Source: CAZPXF01 sp964590945
Lineage (GTDB): Bacteria; Bacillota; Clostridia; Lachnospirales; Lachnospiraceae
Direction of reading: 5' to 3'
Length of the DNA stretch: 17,588 bases
Assembly (NCBI GenBank): GCA_964590945.1
Contig: CAZPXF010000046.1
Span: forward strand, 1-17,588
Part shown: positions 6,954 to 13,476 of the stretch, one piece after another
Numbering within the stretch: the first letter of the stretch is position 1
Layout of the letters: every line of letters begins with the position of its first letter
Made by a program: the position numbers and the translations under genes
Notes under the pieces: generated by a model
What the model saw: only the letters and a program-made list of their open reading frames with translations
Database searches by the model: none
Told to the model about the DNA's origin: nothing

Positions 6954-8288
6954 TTGGATTATCAGACAGAGTATAGAAGTAAGCTTTGCACTCCGGATGA
7001 GGCCGTCAGGGTCGTAAAGAGCGGCGACTGGGTGGATTACACTGCCCATATTTGTTTCCCGACGCTTTTGGATCAGGCGCTTGCGAGGCGGAAGGACGAG
7101 CTGACGGATGTGAAGGTTCGCGGAAGCCTTCTGTTTGGCCCGATCGAGATCGTGGAATGTGACCCGCACAGGGAGCATTTTATCTACAATAGCTGGCATT
7201 GTTCGGCGTATGAAAGAACGCTGTGCGATCAGAATCTGTGCAATTATATCCCGATGATCTTCCGGAATGTGGTTCCGTATTACAGGCATTTTCTGACGGT
7301 AAATGTCGCTATGATGTGCGTAACTCCGATGGACAGGCACGGATATTTCAATTTATCCGGCGGAACAGGCATCGCAAAGGGGATTCTGGATAAGGCTGAT
7401 ATCGTGATATTGGAAATCAATGAGAATCTTCCGAAAATATACGGCGCCTTTGATGAGAGTATTCATATTTCCGAAGTGGATCATATCGTGGAAGGAGAGC
7501 ATGGACCGCTTCCGGGATTCCCGGTCATGGAAGAGACGGAGGAAGATATCCGGATCGCGGAGCATATTTTGCCGTATATCCCGTCGGGAGCTACGCTGCA
7601 GCTTGGGATCGGAGCTATGCCGACAACACTTGGCAAGCGTCTGGCACAATCAAATCTGAAGGATCTGGGAATGCATACGGAGCTCTGTTCGGATGCATAT
7701 CTTGAGCTTTACAGGTCGGGGAAGCTTACAAACAGGAAGAAGAGCCTGTATAAAGATAAGGGTATGACGGGCATGGTCATCGGGTCGAAGGAGCTCTACG
7801 ACTGGGTGGATGAAAATCCCGGAGTCGTGATCGCGCCTCTGGAGTATGTCAATGCTGCCGAGACCATTGCAAAGCTTGATAATATGATTGCCATCAATAA
7901 CTGCATCAATATTGACCTCTATGGACAGGTGTGCGCAGAGAGCGCGGGACTTCGGCAGATCAGCGGAACCGGAGGCCAGCTGGACTATGTGACGGGCGCC
8001 GCCATGGCGAGGGGCGGAAAGGCGTTTATCTGTATGGCATCGTCCTATGTGGATAAGGAAGGAAAACGGGAATCACGGATCGTTCCGCATTTTGGCGGAG
8101 ATATTGTTACGGATCCACGCAGTCAGGCGTACTTTATTGTGACGGAATACGGCGTTGTGAACCTGACGGGACGGTGTACGTGGGAGAGGGCGGAAATGCT
8201 GATCTCCATAGCGCATCCGGATTTCCGGGATGAACTGATAAAGGCGGCGGAGAGACAGAAGATCTGGAGACCGTCTAATAAAAGATAA
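6954..8288 (+). CDS. Acetyl-CoA hydrolase/transferase family CoA-transferase (butyryl-CoA or 4-hydroxybutyrate:acetate type)
   Basis: A 444-residue family I CoA-transferase of the Cat2/AbfT/But group, moving CoA between an acyl-CoA and acetate or another carboxylate. LGIGAMP (217-223) is the oxyanion/CoA loop, HTELCSD supplies the likely catalytic Glu243 (Glu238 in the Clostridium aminobutyricum enzyme), and SGTGGQLDYVTGA marks the C-terminal domain. The C-terminal HPDFRDELIKAAERQKIW resembles butyryl-CoA:acetate transferase more than Cat2, but the N-terminal third departs from canonical But, so substrate is open. The start is TTG at 6954: GAGGTGAT (6941-6948) lies 5 nt upstream, while the nearby ATG at 6947 is out of frame and stops after nine codons. 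The gene follows the NYN gene by 20 bp and probably shares its transcript. Confidence 0.88.
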   Translation: MDYQTEYRSKLCTPDEAVRVVKSGDWVDYTAHICFPTLLDQALARRKDELTDVKVRGSLLFGPIEIVECDPHREHFIYNSWHCSAYERTLCDQNLCNYIPMIFRNVVPYYRHFLTVNVAMMCVTPMDRHGYFNLSGGTGIAKGILDKADIVILEINENLPKIYGAFDESIHISEVDHIVEGEHGPLPGFPVMEETEEDIRIAEHILPYIPSGATLQLGIGAMPTTLGKRLAQSNLKDLGMHTELCSDAYLELYRSGKLTNRKKSLYKDKGMTGMVIGSKELYDWVDENPGVVIAPLEYVNAAETIAKLDNMIAINNCINIDLYGQVCAESAGLRQISGTGGQLDYVTGAAMARGGKAFICMASSYVDKEGKRESRIVPHFGGDIVTDPRSQAYFIVTEYGVVNLTGRCTWERAEMLISIAHPDFRDELIKAAERQKIWRPSNKR

Positions 8289-8323
8289 CGAAGATAAGCG
8301 CTTTTTTTTGATGGTATTTGCGA

Positions 8324-8352
8324 TTGTAATAACAGAAAGATAATAGTACAAT
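8324..8352 (+). promoter_or_regulatory. Candidate promoter of the aminotransferase gene
   Basis: TTGTAA (8324-8329, four of six matches) is spaced 17 bp from TACAAT (8347-8352, five of six). An eight-T run at 8303-8309 just upstream may end the CoA-transferase transcript, though it lacks a convincing hairpin. Confidence 0.5.
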
Positions 8353-8406
8353 AAAAACAGTTTTATGAAGTGAGGAGTACAATACAGAATCATATCAGGA
8401 GGAGAG

Positions 8407-9603
8407 ATGCATATTATGGTTAATGAGAAAATGCTTGGACTTGGAAATGTTCGATCAGCGATCCGGGAGCTTGCTGCTTACGCCGTAGTAAGAGCCGGAG
8501 AGATCGGGGCGGAGAATGTATTTGACTATAGCCTGGGAAACCCGAGTGTTCCGGCGCCGAAGGAAGTAAATGAGACGATTAAAGAATTGATAGATACGAT
8601 GGATTCTACGGAGCTTCATGGCTACACGGCGGCGCAGGGAGATATCCAGACGCGTACGAAAATTGCAGAGAATATTAAGAAGCGTTTCGGCGTAGAGATT
8701 GGGGCGAACGATCTTTACATGACATGCGGAGCGGCGGCGAGCTTATCCTGCTGCCTGTCAGCTTTAGGCTGTGATGGGGATGAGTTTATTGTATTTGCGC
8801 CATTCTTCCCGGAATATCGCGTGTTTATTGAACAGGCTGGCGGAAAGGTTGTCGTCGTTCCGCCGACAGAGCCGGACTTTCAGATCGACATGGATGTGTT
8901 GAGGGCATCTGTCAATGAGAGGACCAAGGCGGTTCTTTACAATTCGCCAAATAATCCGTCGGGAGTCGTCTATTCGGAAAAGACGTTGACAGCGGTCAGC
9001 GATCTGCTCCGTGAACGTTCCTCAGAGTATGGACATCCCATTTACCTGATTGCGGATGAACCGTACCGTGAGCTTGTGTACGGCGATATTGACGTGCCGT
9101 ATGTGATGAATTATTATGATAATTCTCTGGTTTGCTATTCCTACAGTAAGTCCTTATCTCTGCCGGGAGAACGTATCGGATATGTAGCAGTAAATCCGAA
9201 ATGTGAAGAAAGAGCGGATGTCTATGCCGCAGTCTGCGGAGCAGGGCGGGCGCTTGGGTATGTCTGCGCGCCCAGCACGATGCAGCGCGTTGCAACTGTC
9301 TGCGACGGACTGACTTCGGATGTGTCCGTCTATGAAAAGAACAGAAATCTCTTGTACAATGGGCTGACAGAACTTGGATATACATGCGTCCAGCCGGGCG
9401 GGGCGTTCTATCTCTTTGTCAAAACCCCGGAACCGGATGCGGCTGCATTCTGTGAGAAGGCAAAGAAGTATGAGCTTCTGCTTGTGCCGAGCGACAGCTT
9501 TGGTATCGAAGGATATGTCCGGCTGGCGTACTGTGTAAAGACGGAGATGATAGAGAGATCACTTCCGGCATTTAAAGAGCTGGCCGGAGAATACGGCCTG
9601 TAA
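8407..9603 (+). CDS. Class I/II PLP-dependent aminotransferase
   Basis: A fold-type I aminotransferase of 398 residues, transferring an amino group from an amino acid to a 2-oxo acid with pyridoxal phosphate. YNSPNNPSG (178-186) contains the PLP-contacting Asn183, ADEPYRE (216-222) carries Asp217 for the pyridine nitrogen and Tyr220, SYSKSLSLPGERIGY (245-259) has the Schiff-base Lys248 and phosphate-binding Arg256, and GYVRLAYC near the end supplies the substrate-carboxylate arginine. It resembles aspartate-type enzymes of clostridia, but the donor cannot be fixed. AGGAGG at 8397-8402 is 4 nt before the ATG at 8407 and 13 nt before an in-frame ATG at 8416. Homologues I recall begin near MVN, so 8416 is a real alternative. 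The gene has its own likely promoter. Confidence 0.92.
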   Translation: MHIMVNEKMLGLGNVRSAIRELAAYAVVRAGEIGAENVFDYSLGNPSVPAPKEVNETIKELIDTMDSTELHGYTAAQGDIQTRTKIAENIKKRFGVEIGANDLYMTCGAAASLSCCLSALGCDGDEFIVFAPFFPEYRVFIEQAGGKVVVVPPTEPDFQIDMDVLRASVNERTKAVLYNSPNNPSGVVYSEKTLTAVSDLLRERSSEYGHPIYLIADEPYRELVYGDIDVPYVMNYYDNSLVCYSYSKSLSLPGERIGYVAVNPKCEERADVYAAVCGAGRALGYVCAPSTMQRVATVCDGLTSDVSVYEKNRNLLYNGLTELGYTCVQPGGAFYLFVKTPEPDAAAFCEKAKKYELLLVPSDSFGIEGYVRLAYCVKTEMIERSLPAFKELAGEYGL

Positions 9604-9685
9604 AAGATGCTTATGCCTGATCGAACCGCATATATTTGGGATAGATCAGTCTGGCTTTTATGGAAAGAAAGGAATTGAATCAGCT

Positions 9686-11122
9686 ATGAGAAAAACAAAG
9701 ATAGTCTGTACACTTGGACCGAACGAAGATGACCGCGATCTGCTTCTTGCCATGTGCAGGGCGGGGATGGATGTTGCAAGATTTAATTTCTCTCATGGTA
9801 CCCATGAGGAGCAGAGGGCTCGTTTTGCACTCCTGCGGAGCTGTCGTCAGGAATGCGAGCGCCCGGTTGCCGCGCTTCTGGACACGAAGGGGCCGGAGAT
9901 CCGGACTGGACTTCTGGAAGGACATGAAAAGATCCGCCTGGAAGAGGGAGATGTGCTGACGCTGACTGTGGAAGAATGTGTCGGAACGAAAGAGAAGGTT
10001 TACATCAACTATGCCGGACTGAACGAGGACGTTGGGCCGGGAAACCATATCCTGATCGATGACGGACTGATCGATCTGGAGGTTGTCCGTGTGAATGAGA
10101 AGGAGATTGTATGCAAGGTTCTTTCCGGCGGAGAGCTTGGAGAGAGAAAGGGCGTCAATGTACCCGGGGTAAGCATCAAGCTTCCGGCCCTTACTGATAA
10201 GGATATCGAAGATATCAAATTCGGTATTCAGGAAGGCTTTGATTTTATTGCGGCAAGCTTTGTCCGCAATGCGGAGTGTATTCATCAGATCCGTGAGATC
10301 CTGAATGAGGGCAACTCGGATATGTGCATCATAGCCAAAATTGAGAATCAGGAGGGTCTTGATAATCTGGATGAGATTATAGAGGCGGCGGATGGAATTA
10401 TGGTTGCAAGAGGCGACCTCGGAGTTGAGGTTGAGCCGCAGAAGCTCCCGCATTTGCAGAAAATGATGATCGATAAATGCAACAGAGCCGGGCGTATTGT
10501 CATCACAGCGACCCAGATGCTGGATTCCATGATCCGCAATCCGCGCCCGACACGTGCGGAGGTTGCAGATGTTGCCAATGCGGTCTATGATGGAACTGAC
10601 GCAGTTATGCTTTCCGGAGAGACGGCGATGGGCAAATATCCGTTGGCAGCTCTCCATATGATGTCCCAGATCGCGGAAGAGACAGAGCAGCACATTGATT
10701 ATTCGGCTCTTAAGCAGTCTGCGATCATGCACGAGAGAATGACCAATATTTCCAGCGCAGTATGTTCCTCCGCGGTAATGACCGCCCAGGCGGTGGATGC
10801 GAAGGCGATCGTCGTACCGACAGTCAGCGGCTTTACTGCGAAGATGATTTCCAAATATCGCCCGTCCGTGCCGATATTCGCCACATCGCCGGAGACGTCA
10901 ACTGTCCGTCATATGATGTTATATTGGGGAGTGACGCCGCAGGTTGCGCCGAGATACGATTCGACGGATGAAATGGTAATCAGTTCGATTAAGACATTAA
11001 CGGCAAGCGGCTTGCTCGAAAAGGATGATATCGCCATCATGACGGCGGGCGTATTCAGCTACGCTAAGAGAAATGAACCTTCTACAGATACAAACCTCAT
11101 GCGGGTCGTAAAGGTCGGATAG
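9686..11122 (+). CDS. pyk: Pyruvate kinase
   Basis: A 478-residue pyruvate kinase catalysing phosphoenolpyruvate + ADP to pyruvate + ATP, the last step of glycolysis. It starts RKTKIVCTLGP, with FNFSHG (33-38) and DTKGPEIRTG (65-74) in the first barrel half, then the B domain. IAKIENQEG bears the catalytic lysine, VARGDLGVE the metal-binding residues, and TATQMLDSM and SGETAMGKYP complete the active site. The C-terminal regulatory domain is present and ends at MRVVKVG. There is no extra PEP-utiliser-like domain as in Bacillus and many other Firmicute enzymes, so the length is that of E. coli PykF. The ribosome binding site (AAAGGA) is 12 nt upstream, slightly long. The 82-bp gap to the aminotransferase holds only an imperfect stem (TGATC/GATCA with a bulged GCC/GGC base). 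Confidence 0.97.
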   Translation: MRKTKIVCTLGPNEDDRDLLLAMCRAGMDVARFNFSHGTHEEQRARFALLRSCRQECERPVAALLDTKGPEIRTGLLEGHEKIRLEEGDVLTLTVEECVGTKEKVYINYAGLNEDVGPGNHILIDDGLIDLEVVRVNEKEIVCKVLSGGELGERKGVNVPGVSIKLPALTDKDIEDIKFGIQEGFDFIAASFVRNAECIHQIREILNEGNSDMCIIAKIENQEGLDNLDEIIEAADGIMVARGDLGVEVEPQKLPHLQKMMIDKCNRAGRIVITATQMLDSMIRNPRPTRAEVADVANAVYDGTDAVMLSGETAMGKYPLAALHMMSQIAEETEQHIDYSALKQSAIMHERMTNISSAVCSSAVMTAQAVDAKAIVVPTVSGFTAKMISKYRPSVPIFATSPETSTVRHMMLYWGVTPQVAPRYDSTDEMVISSIKTLTASGLLEKDDIAIMTAGVFSYAKRNEPSTDTNLMRVVKVG

Positions 11123-11157
11123 AGACAGAATTAAATCAGGGAAACCTTTTTAAGCGC

Positions 11158-11189
11158 AGCCTTCTGTAAATTTACAGAAGGCTCGTTTT
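11158..11189. terminator. Perfect-palindrome terminator between pyk and the DUF4317 gene
   Basis: Bases 11158-11170 are the exact reverse complement of 11171-11183 (13 bp; the loop must come from opened central A-T pairs). CGTTTTGTATT follows on the plus strand, a usable tail for pyk. On the minus strand the tail is poorer (GCGCTTAAAAAGG), so termination of the DUF4317 gene here is less certain. Confidence 0.8.
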
Positions 11190-11192
11190 GTA

Positions 11193-12350
11193 TTACTTTT
11201 CAGCAGCGGCTTCCTCGATATCCGGAAGGTTAGGAAGAACATGGATTCCGTTCACCTCTACCGTATCGGTGATCTCGATCATGAGATACGGTCTGCCGTC
11301 GATGTAACGGGTCTCAACAAGATCCGAGCGTTCAGGATTTACCTGAATGGTTACATCCGGTGTTTTTACCTCAAATTTACGTGTGTTTACGATATTGCCT
11401 GCCATAAGTGAAGTGCGTTCCCCGGCGGCGGTATCATATTGCTTTTCAAAATCCTTCAGTGTTTCCTCCTTTGCCCCGCTTTGGGATAAAATACGGCGGA
11501 CGTCATTCCGGTCAAGCTCAAGCGGTTCCGGATTTTCCTTCTGCTCTTTCAAAATCGTGTTCAGGGTCTCATGGACAGCGCGCGCCGCTTCAAAGGTGCA
11601 CTCATTTCCAAGGGTCTCCTCAACAACGGCGTTGAATGTCTCCTTTTGCTCCTTCGCCGGCAGGGGAAGCGTGCAGCCGAGCATTTCCTCTGTGATCTCC
11701 GGGTGGAGTTCCTCGCTGTTTCTCGAATAATAGAGCAGGCTATGTATGTCTGTGTTCCGGTCGTTGAATGCCGGAAAGAGGAATCCAAGATCCGGATTGC
11801 CGACCATCCAGTCCCGGATATGCTCCTCGATACTGTTATGTTCTGCGTTGTAGCAAAGTCCCGGCCTGGAAAGGCTGACAGGGCATATACCGCATAGAAT
11901 GAAATTGTAGACGTAGTCGGATGCATCGAACATCTCCGAGCCGTCGGTAGATTTTGCCGGGATATCGTATGCTCCGTGAACAAGAAGGATCAGATAATTC
12001 TCCGGGTATCTGTAGTATTCCATCATTTTATCGTAGAATGCATCCAAAAGCGCGTCATCCAAAAGCTTGCTGTCGCGAAGTGCAAGCAGGAATTTCTGAC
12101 TGCCGTCCCCCATCTCTTCATCAAGCGGAAATTCCATATTCAGAAGATTCCTGCCGATACCGCCGGAAAGAGTCTTTTTAAAAATCTCGATATATTTGAG
12201 CATCTCTTCTTCCGGAAGAGAGAGGAAGGCTTCTTTCATTTCCAGACGTTTTTCCTTTTCTCCGTCTACATAACAGCCGCAGATCCTGGTGAGACGGCAG
12301 TTATCCTTGCTGAAAAGCCTGCGGATCTCAAGTATCTCTTTTTTATTCAT
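11193..12350 (-). CDS. DUF4317 family protein
   Basis: A 385-residue acidic, soluble protein recognised as DUF4317 by its start MNKKEILEIRRLF, followed by NCRLTRICGCYVDGEKEKR; this family is common in Lachnospiraceae and relatives and has no known function. Two cysteines in the RICGCYV motif near residues 24-26 are the most conserved-looking feature. The C-terminal third (about 265-320) is charged and helical, then comes a beta-rich end with YLMIEITDTVEVNGIHVLPNLPD. There is no signal peptide or membrane segment. The ATG at 12350 is preceded by GGAG 9 nt upstream and by an extended -10 promoter. It is a single-gene transcript, convergent with pyk and divergent from the small membrane protein gene. 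Confidence 0.88.
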   Translation of the reverse strand: MNKKEILEIRRLFSKDNCRLTRICGCYVDGEKEKRLEMKEAFLSLPEEEMLKYIEIFKKTLSGGIGRNLLNMEFPLDEEMGDGSQKFLLALRDSKLLDDALLDAFYDKMMEYYRYPENYLILLVHGAYDIPAKSTDGSEMFDASDYVYNFILCGICPVSLSRPGLCYNAEHNSIEEHIRDWMVGNPDLGFLFPAFNDRNTDIHSLLYYSRNSEELHPEITEEMLGCTLPLPAKEQKETFNAVVEETLGNECTFEAARAVHETLNTILKEQKENPEPLELDRNDVRRILSQSGAKEETLKDFEKQYDTAAGERTSLMAGNIVNTRKFEVKTPDVTIQVNPERSDLVETRYIDGRPYLMIEITDTVEVNGIHVLPNLPDIEEAAAEK

Positions 12351-12399
12351 AATCTATCACTCCATCGTATATTCATTATTAAAAGAAAATTGCTCTGCC

Positions 12400-12428
12400 A
12401 TTATATCAGCTTTCGGTAAATTTTGAAA
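12400..12428 (-). promoter_or_regulatory. Extended -10 promoter of the DUF4317 gene
   Basis: Read on the minus strand, a perfect TATAAT (12400-12405) is preceded by TGA, making an extended -10 element (TGnTATAAT-like without the n shift). The -35 position 17 bp away reads TTTCAA (12423-12428, three of six), which is common when the -10 is strong. Confidence 0.65.
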
Positions 12429-12445
12429 GAATGTTTTTCGGCGGG

Positions 12446-12475
12446 TTGACGAAAGGAAGATCCGCGTGTTACAGT
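12446..12475 (+). promoter_or_regulatory. Candidate promoter of the small membrane protein gene
   Basis: TTGACG (12446-12451, five of six) is separated by 18 bp from TACAGT (12470-12475, four of six). Transcription from it would begin near 12482, downstream of the upstream GTG at 12466, which supports starting the protein at 12511. Confidence 0.5.
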
Positions 12476-12510
12476 TTCCTTACATAGATTTTTGGAACGG
12501 GGGAGTCGCT

Positions 12511-13005
12511 GTGGGAAACAGTCAGGATGAAGTGATCATCTGGCAGAGCCGGAGGCAGTTGAAACGCGTGCTGCAGGCGTCTGCTGTAATGATAGTGATC
12601 AGCATTGTATGTTTTTTCTTTGAAGGGTCTTTTTATACAATAGCGGCGGCCGCGGGAACCTGCTTTTTCGGGATCACGTTTATTTATACTGCTTTTTTGT
12701 ATCTGAGACCGAAGAAGCTGCTTGTCATGACCCGGGAAGGGATTCGCGACTGCTCCATGTTTAAGGAGCTTGGGGTGATCCCGTGGGATCAGATTGCGGA
12801 TGCAGCTATCGTGGAATGCGGCGAGAGAAAATATCTTTCTCTGAAATGCGTGGATATGGAGGCAAGGATCAGGAATCTTCCGGCGAAAGAGGAAAAAAGC
12901 GTCTACCGGAACCTGAAAAATAATCTGGAGCCTGTCAGTATTGTGATCGATATGGCGGATCGTCGGCCGGAGGAGATATGCATACTGATACGGAATAAGT
13001 TATGA
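12511..13005 (+). CDS. Small membrane protein, STM3941-like
   Basis: A protein of 164 residues with a short polar N-terminus, two membrane helices (about 20-37 and 41-65) and a cytosolic C-terminal domain of about 95 residues beginning RPKKLLVMTREGI. This layout, with IPWDQIADAAIV in the soluble part, recalls the STM3941 family, in which a PH-like domain follows two helices; function unknown. The GTG at 12511 has GGGGGAG 5 nt upstream. The frame is open further up to a GTG at 12466 (AAAGGAAG before it), which would add 15 residues but overlaps the predicted promoter. I favour 12511. It is divergent from the DUF4317 gene and followed by an AU-rich inverted repeat. Confidence 0.65.
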   Translation: MGNSQDEVIIWQSRRQLKRVLQASAVMIVISIVCFFFEGSFYTIAAAAGTCFFGITFIYTAFLYLRPKKLLVMTREGIRDCSMFKELGVIPWDQIADAAIVECGERKYLSLKCVDMEARIRNLPAKEEKSVYRNLKNNLEPVSIVIDMADRRPEEICILIRNKL

Positions 13006-13018
13006 AAAAAATGAGGAC

Positions 13019-13064
13019 AAAATTTTTCAAAATTTTTGTTGTTTTTTTAACAAAAACAACAAAA
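13019..13064. repeat. AT-rich tandem and inverted repeat after the membrane protein gene
   Basis: AAAATTTTTC (13019-13028) is followed directly by AAAATTTTTG (13029-13038), a 10-bp tandem repeat. Overlapping it, 13034-13046 is the exact reverse complement of 13052-13064 with a TTAAC loop. The arm is AT-rich and lacks a downstream T-tract on the plus strand, so it is a poor terminator by the usual rule. An 18-bp stretch inside (13036-13053) matches the palindromic Rex operator pattern TTGTTAnnnnnnTAACAA at all but one fixed position. Confidence 0.55.
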
Positions 13065-13191
13065 CAGAGGGAAAGGTGGCTTTAAAGAGTAAAAATTTGT
13101 GCTATTATTGCTGATTTATGGCGGACTTTGAAAGAGATTTTTTGACCATTTTGCATGAAAAAATGAGCTGCGGCGTTTCTTTGACAAAGAA

Positions 13192-13220
13192 TTGACAGAT
13201 TAAAAAAGTTGGTGTATGAT
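13192..13220 (+). promoter_or_regulatory. Strong sigma-A promoter of the predicted small RNA
   Basis: TTGACA (13192-13197, six of six) is followed after exactly 17 bp by TATGAT (13215-13220, five of six). Transcription should start near 13226-13228. A second TTGACA lies 11 bp upstream at 13181-13186 but has no matching -10. Confidence 0.8.
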
Positions 13221-13225
13221 TCAAG

Positions 13226-13387
13226 CTGTCGAGAGGAAATGATAGAAATCCGACGACAATGGCAGTTGATTTGCCGGGCACGGCCTCCTGAAATCGATGC
13301 CCGGTAAGTTTTACCATATATTTGAGAATAGTAAAGTAGCGAAGAAAGACACCAGACATAGATTAGCCTCCAATGTCTGGTGTTTTT
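13226..13387 (+). ncRNA. Predicted stand-alone small RNA with anti-Shine-Dalgarno loops
   Basis: About 160 nt bounded by a strong promoter and a strong terminator, with no plus-strand gene downstream, so it is not a leader or riboswitch for an adjacent gene. Predicted elements in order: a 5-bp stem (13227-13231 with 13254-13258); a 10-bp stem with one G-T pair (13271-13280 with 13298-13307) whose 17-nt loop contains GCCTCCTGA; a weak TTTTAC/GTAAAG pairing (about 13310-13336); and the terminator hairpin, whose loop contains GCCTCC again. Two C-rich loops able to pair with ribosome binding sites are the hallmark of several Firmicute trans-acting small RNAs. I do not recognise a named family. 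Promoter, hairpins and loops are seen; the regulatory role is inferred. Confidence 0.65.
13349..13387. terminator. Terminator of the predicted small RNA, probably bidirectional
   Basis: An 11-bp stem (13349-13359 with 13373-13383), extendable through G-T and A-T pairs at its base, closes a 13-nt loop containing GCCTCC and runs into TTTTT (13383-13387). On the minus strand the same hairpin is followed by CTTTCTTC, so it may also end the pentapeptide-repeat transcript, whose stop codon is about 90 bp away. Confidence 0.85.
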
Positions 13388-13476
13388 CTGTCGAGACGTA
13401 ACCAAAAGGGCGAAACAAAGGATGAATTCAATTATCGGATCGATAGCTTCCATAAGATGCCGGAGGTTCTTCACAA

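Larger units (their letters stand above)
13006..13476. other. 470-bp region without a protein gene
   Basis: From left to right it holds the AT-rich repeat (13019-13064) and a weak promoter-like TTTAAA-16 bp-TATTAT with a 25-codon frame (13118-13195) that has no ribosome binding site. It then holds the promoter, body and terminator of the predicted small RNA (13192-13387), and about 90 bp with nothing recognisable before the pentapeptide-repeat gene's stop codon. Longer frames crossing this stretch on the minus strand run through the terminator hairpin and are not credible. Confidence 0.7.

Noticed and set aside
8295..8309. AAGCGCTTTTTTTT as an intrinsic terminator of the CoA-transferase gene
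   Set aside because: The palindrome AAGCGCTT leaves no loop, so no stable hairpin forms before the T-run; at best a weak pause or end.
9680..10732. 350-codon open frame antisense to pyruvate kinase
   Set aside because: The plus-strand frame is an unmistakable pyruvate kinase; the antisense frame has no family resemblance or start signal.
13118..13195. 25-codon plus-strand frame starting MADFERDFLT
   Set aside because: No ribosome binding site and only a weak upstream promoter match; it ends within the small RNA's -35 box. Kept only as a note.
13226..13387. Riboswitch, 6S RNA or T-box reading of the small RNA
   Set aside because: No plus-strand gene follows to be controlled, and I see none of the conserved cores I know for these classes; a covariance search would settle it.
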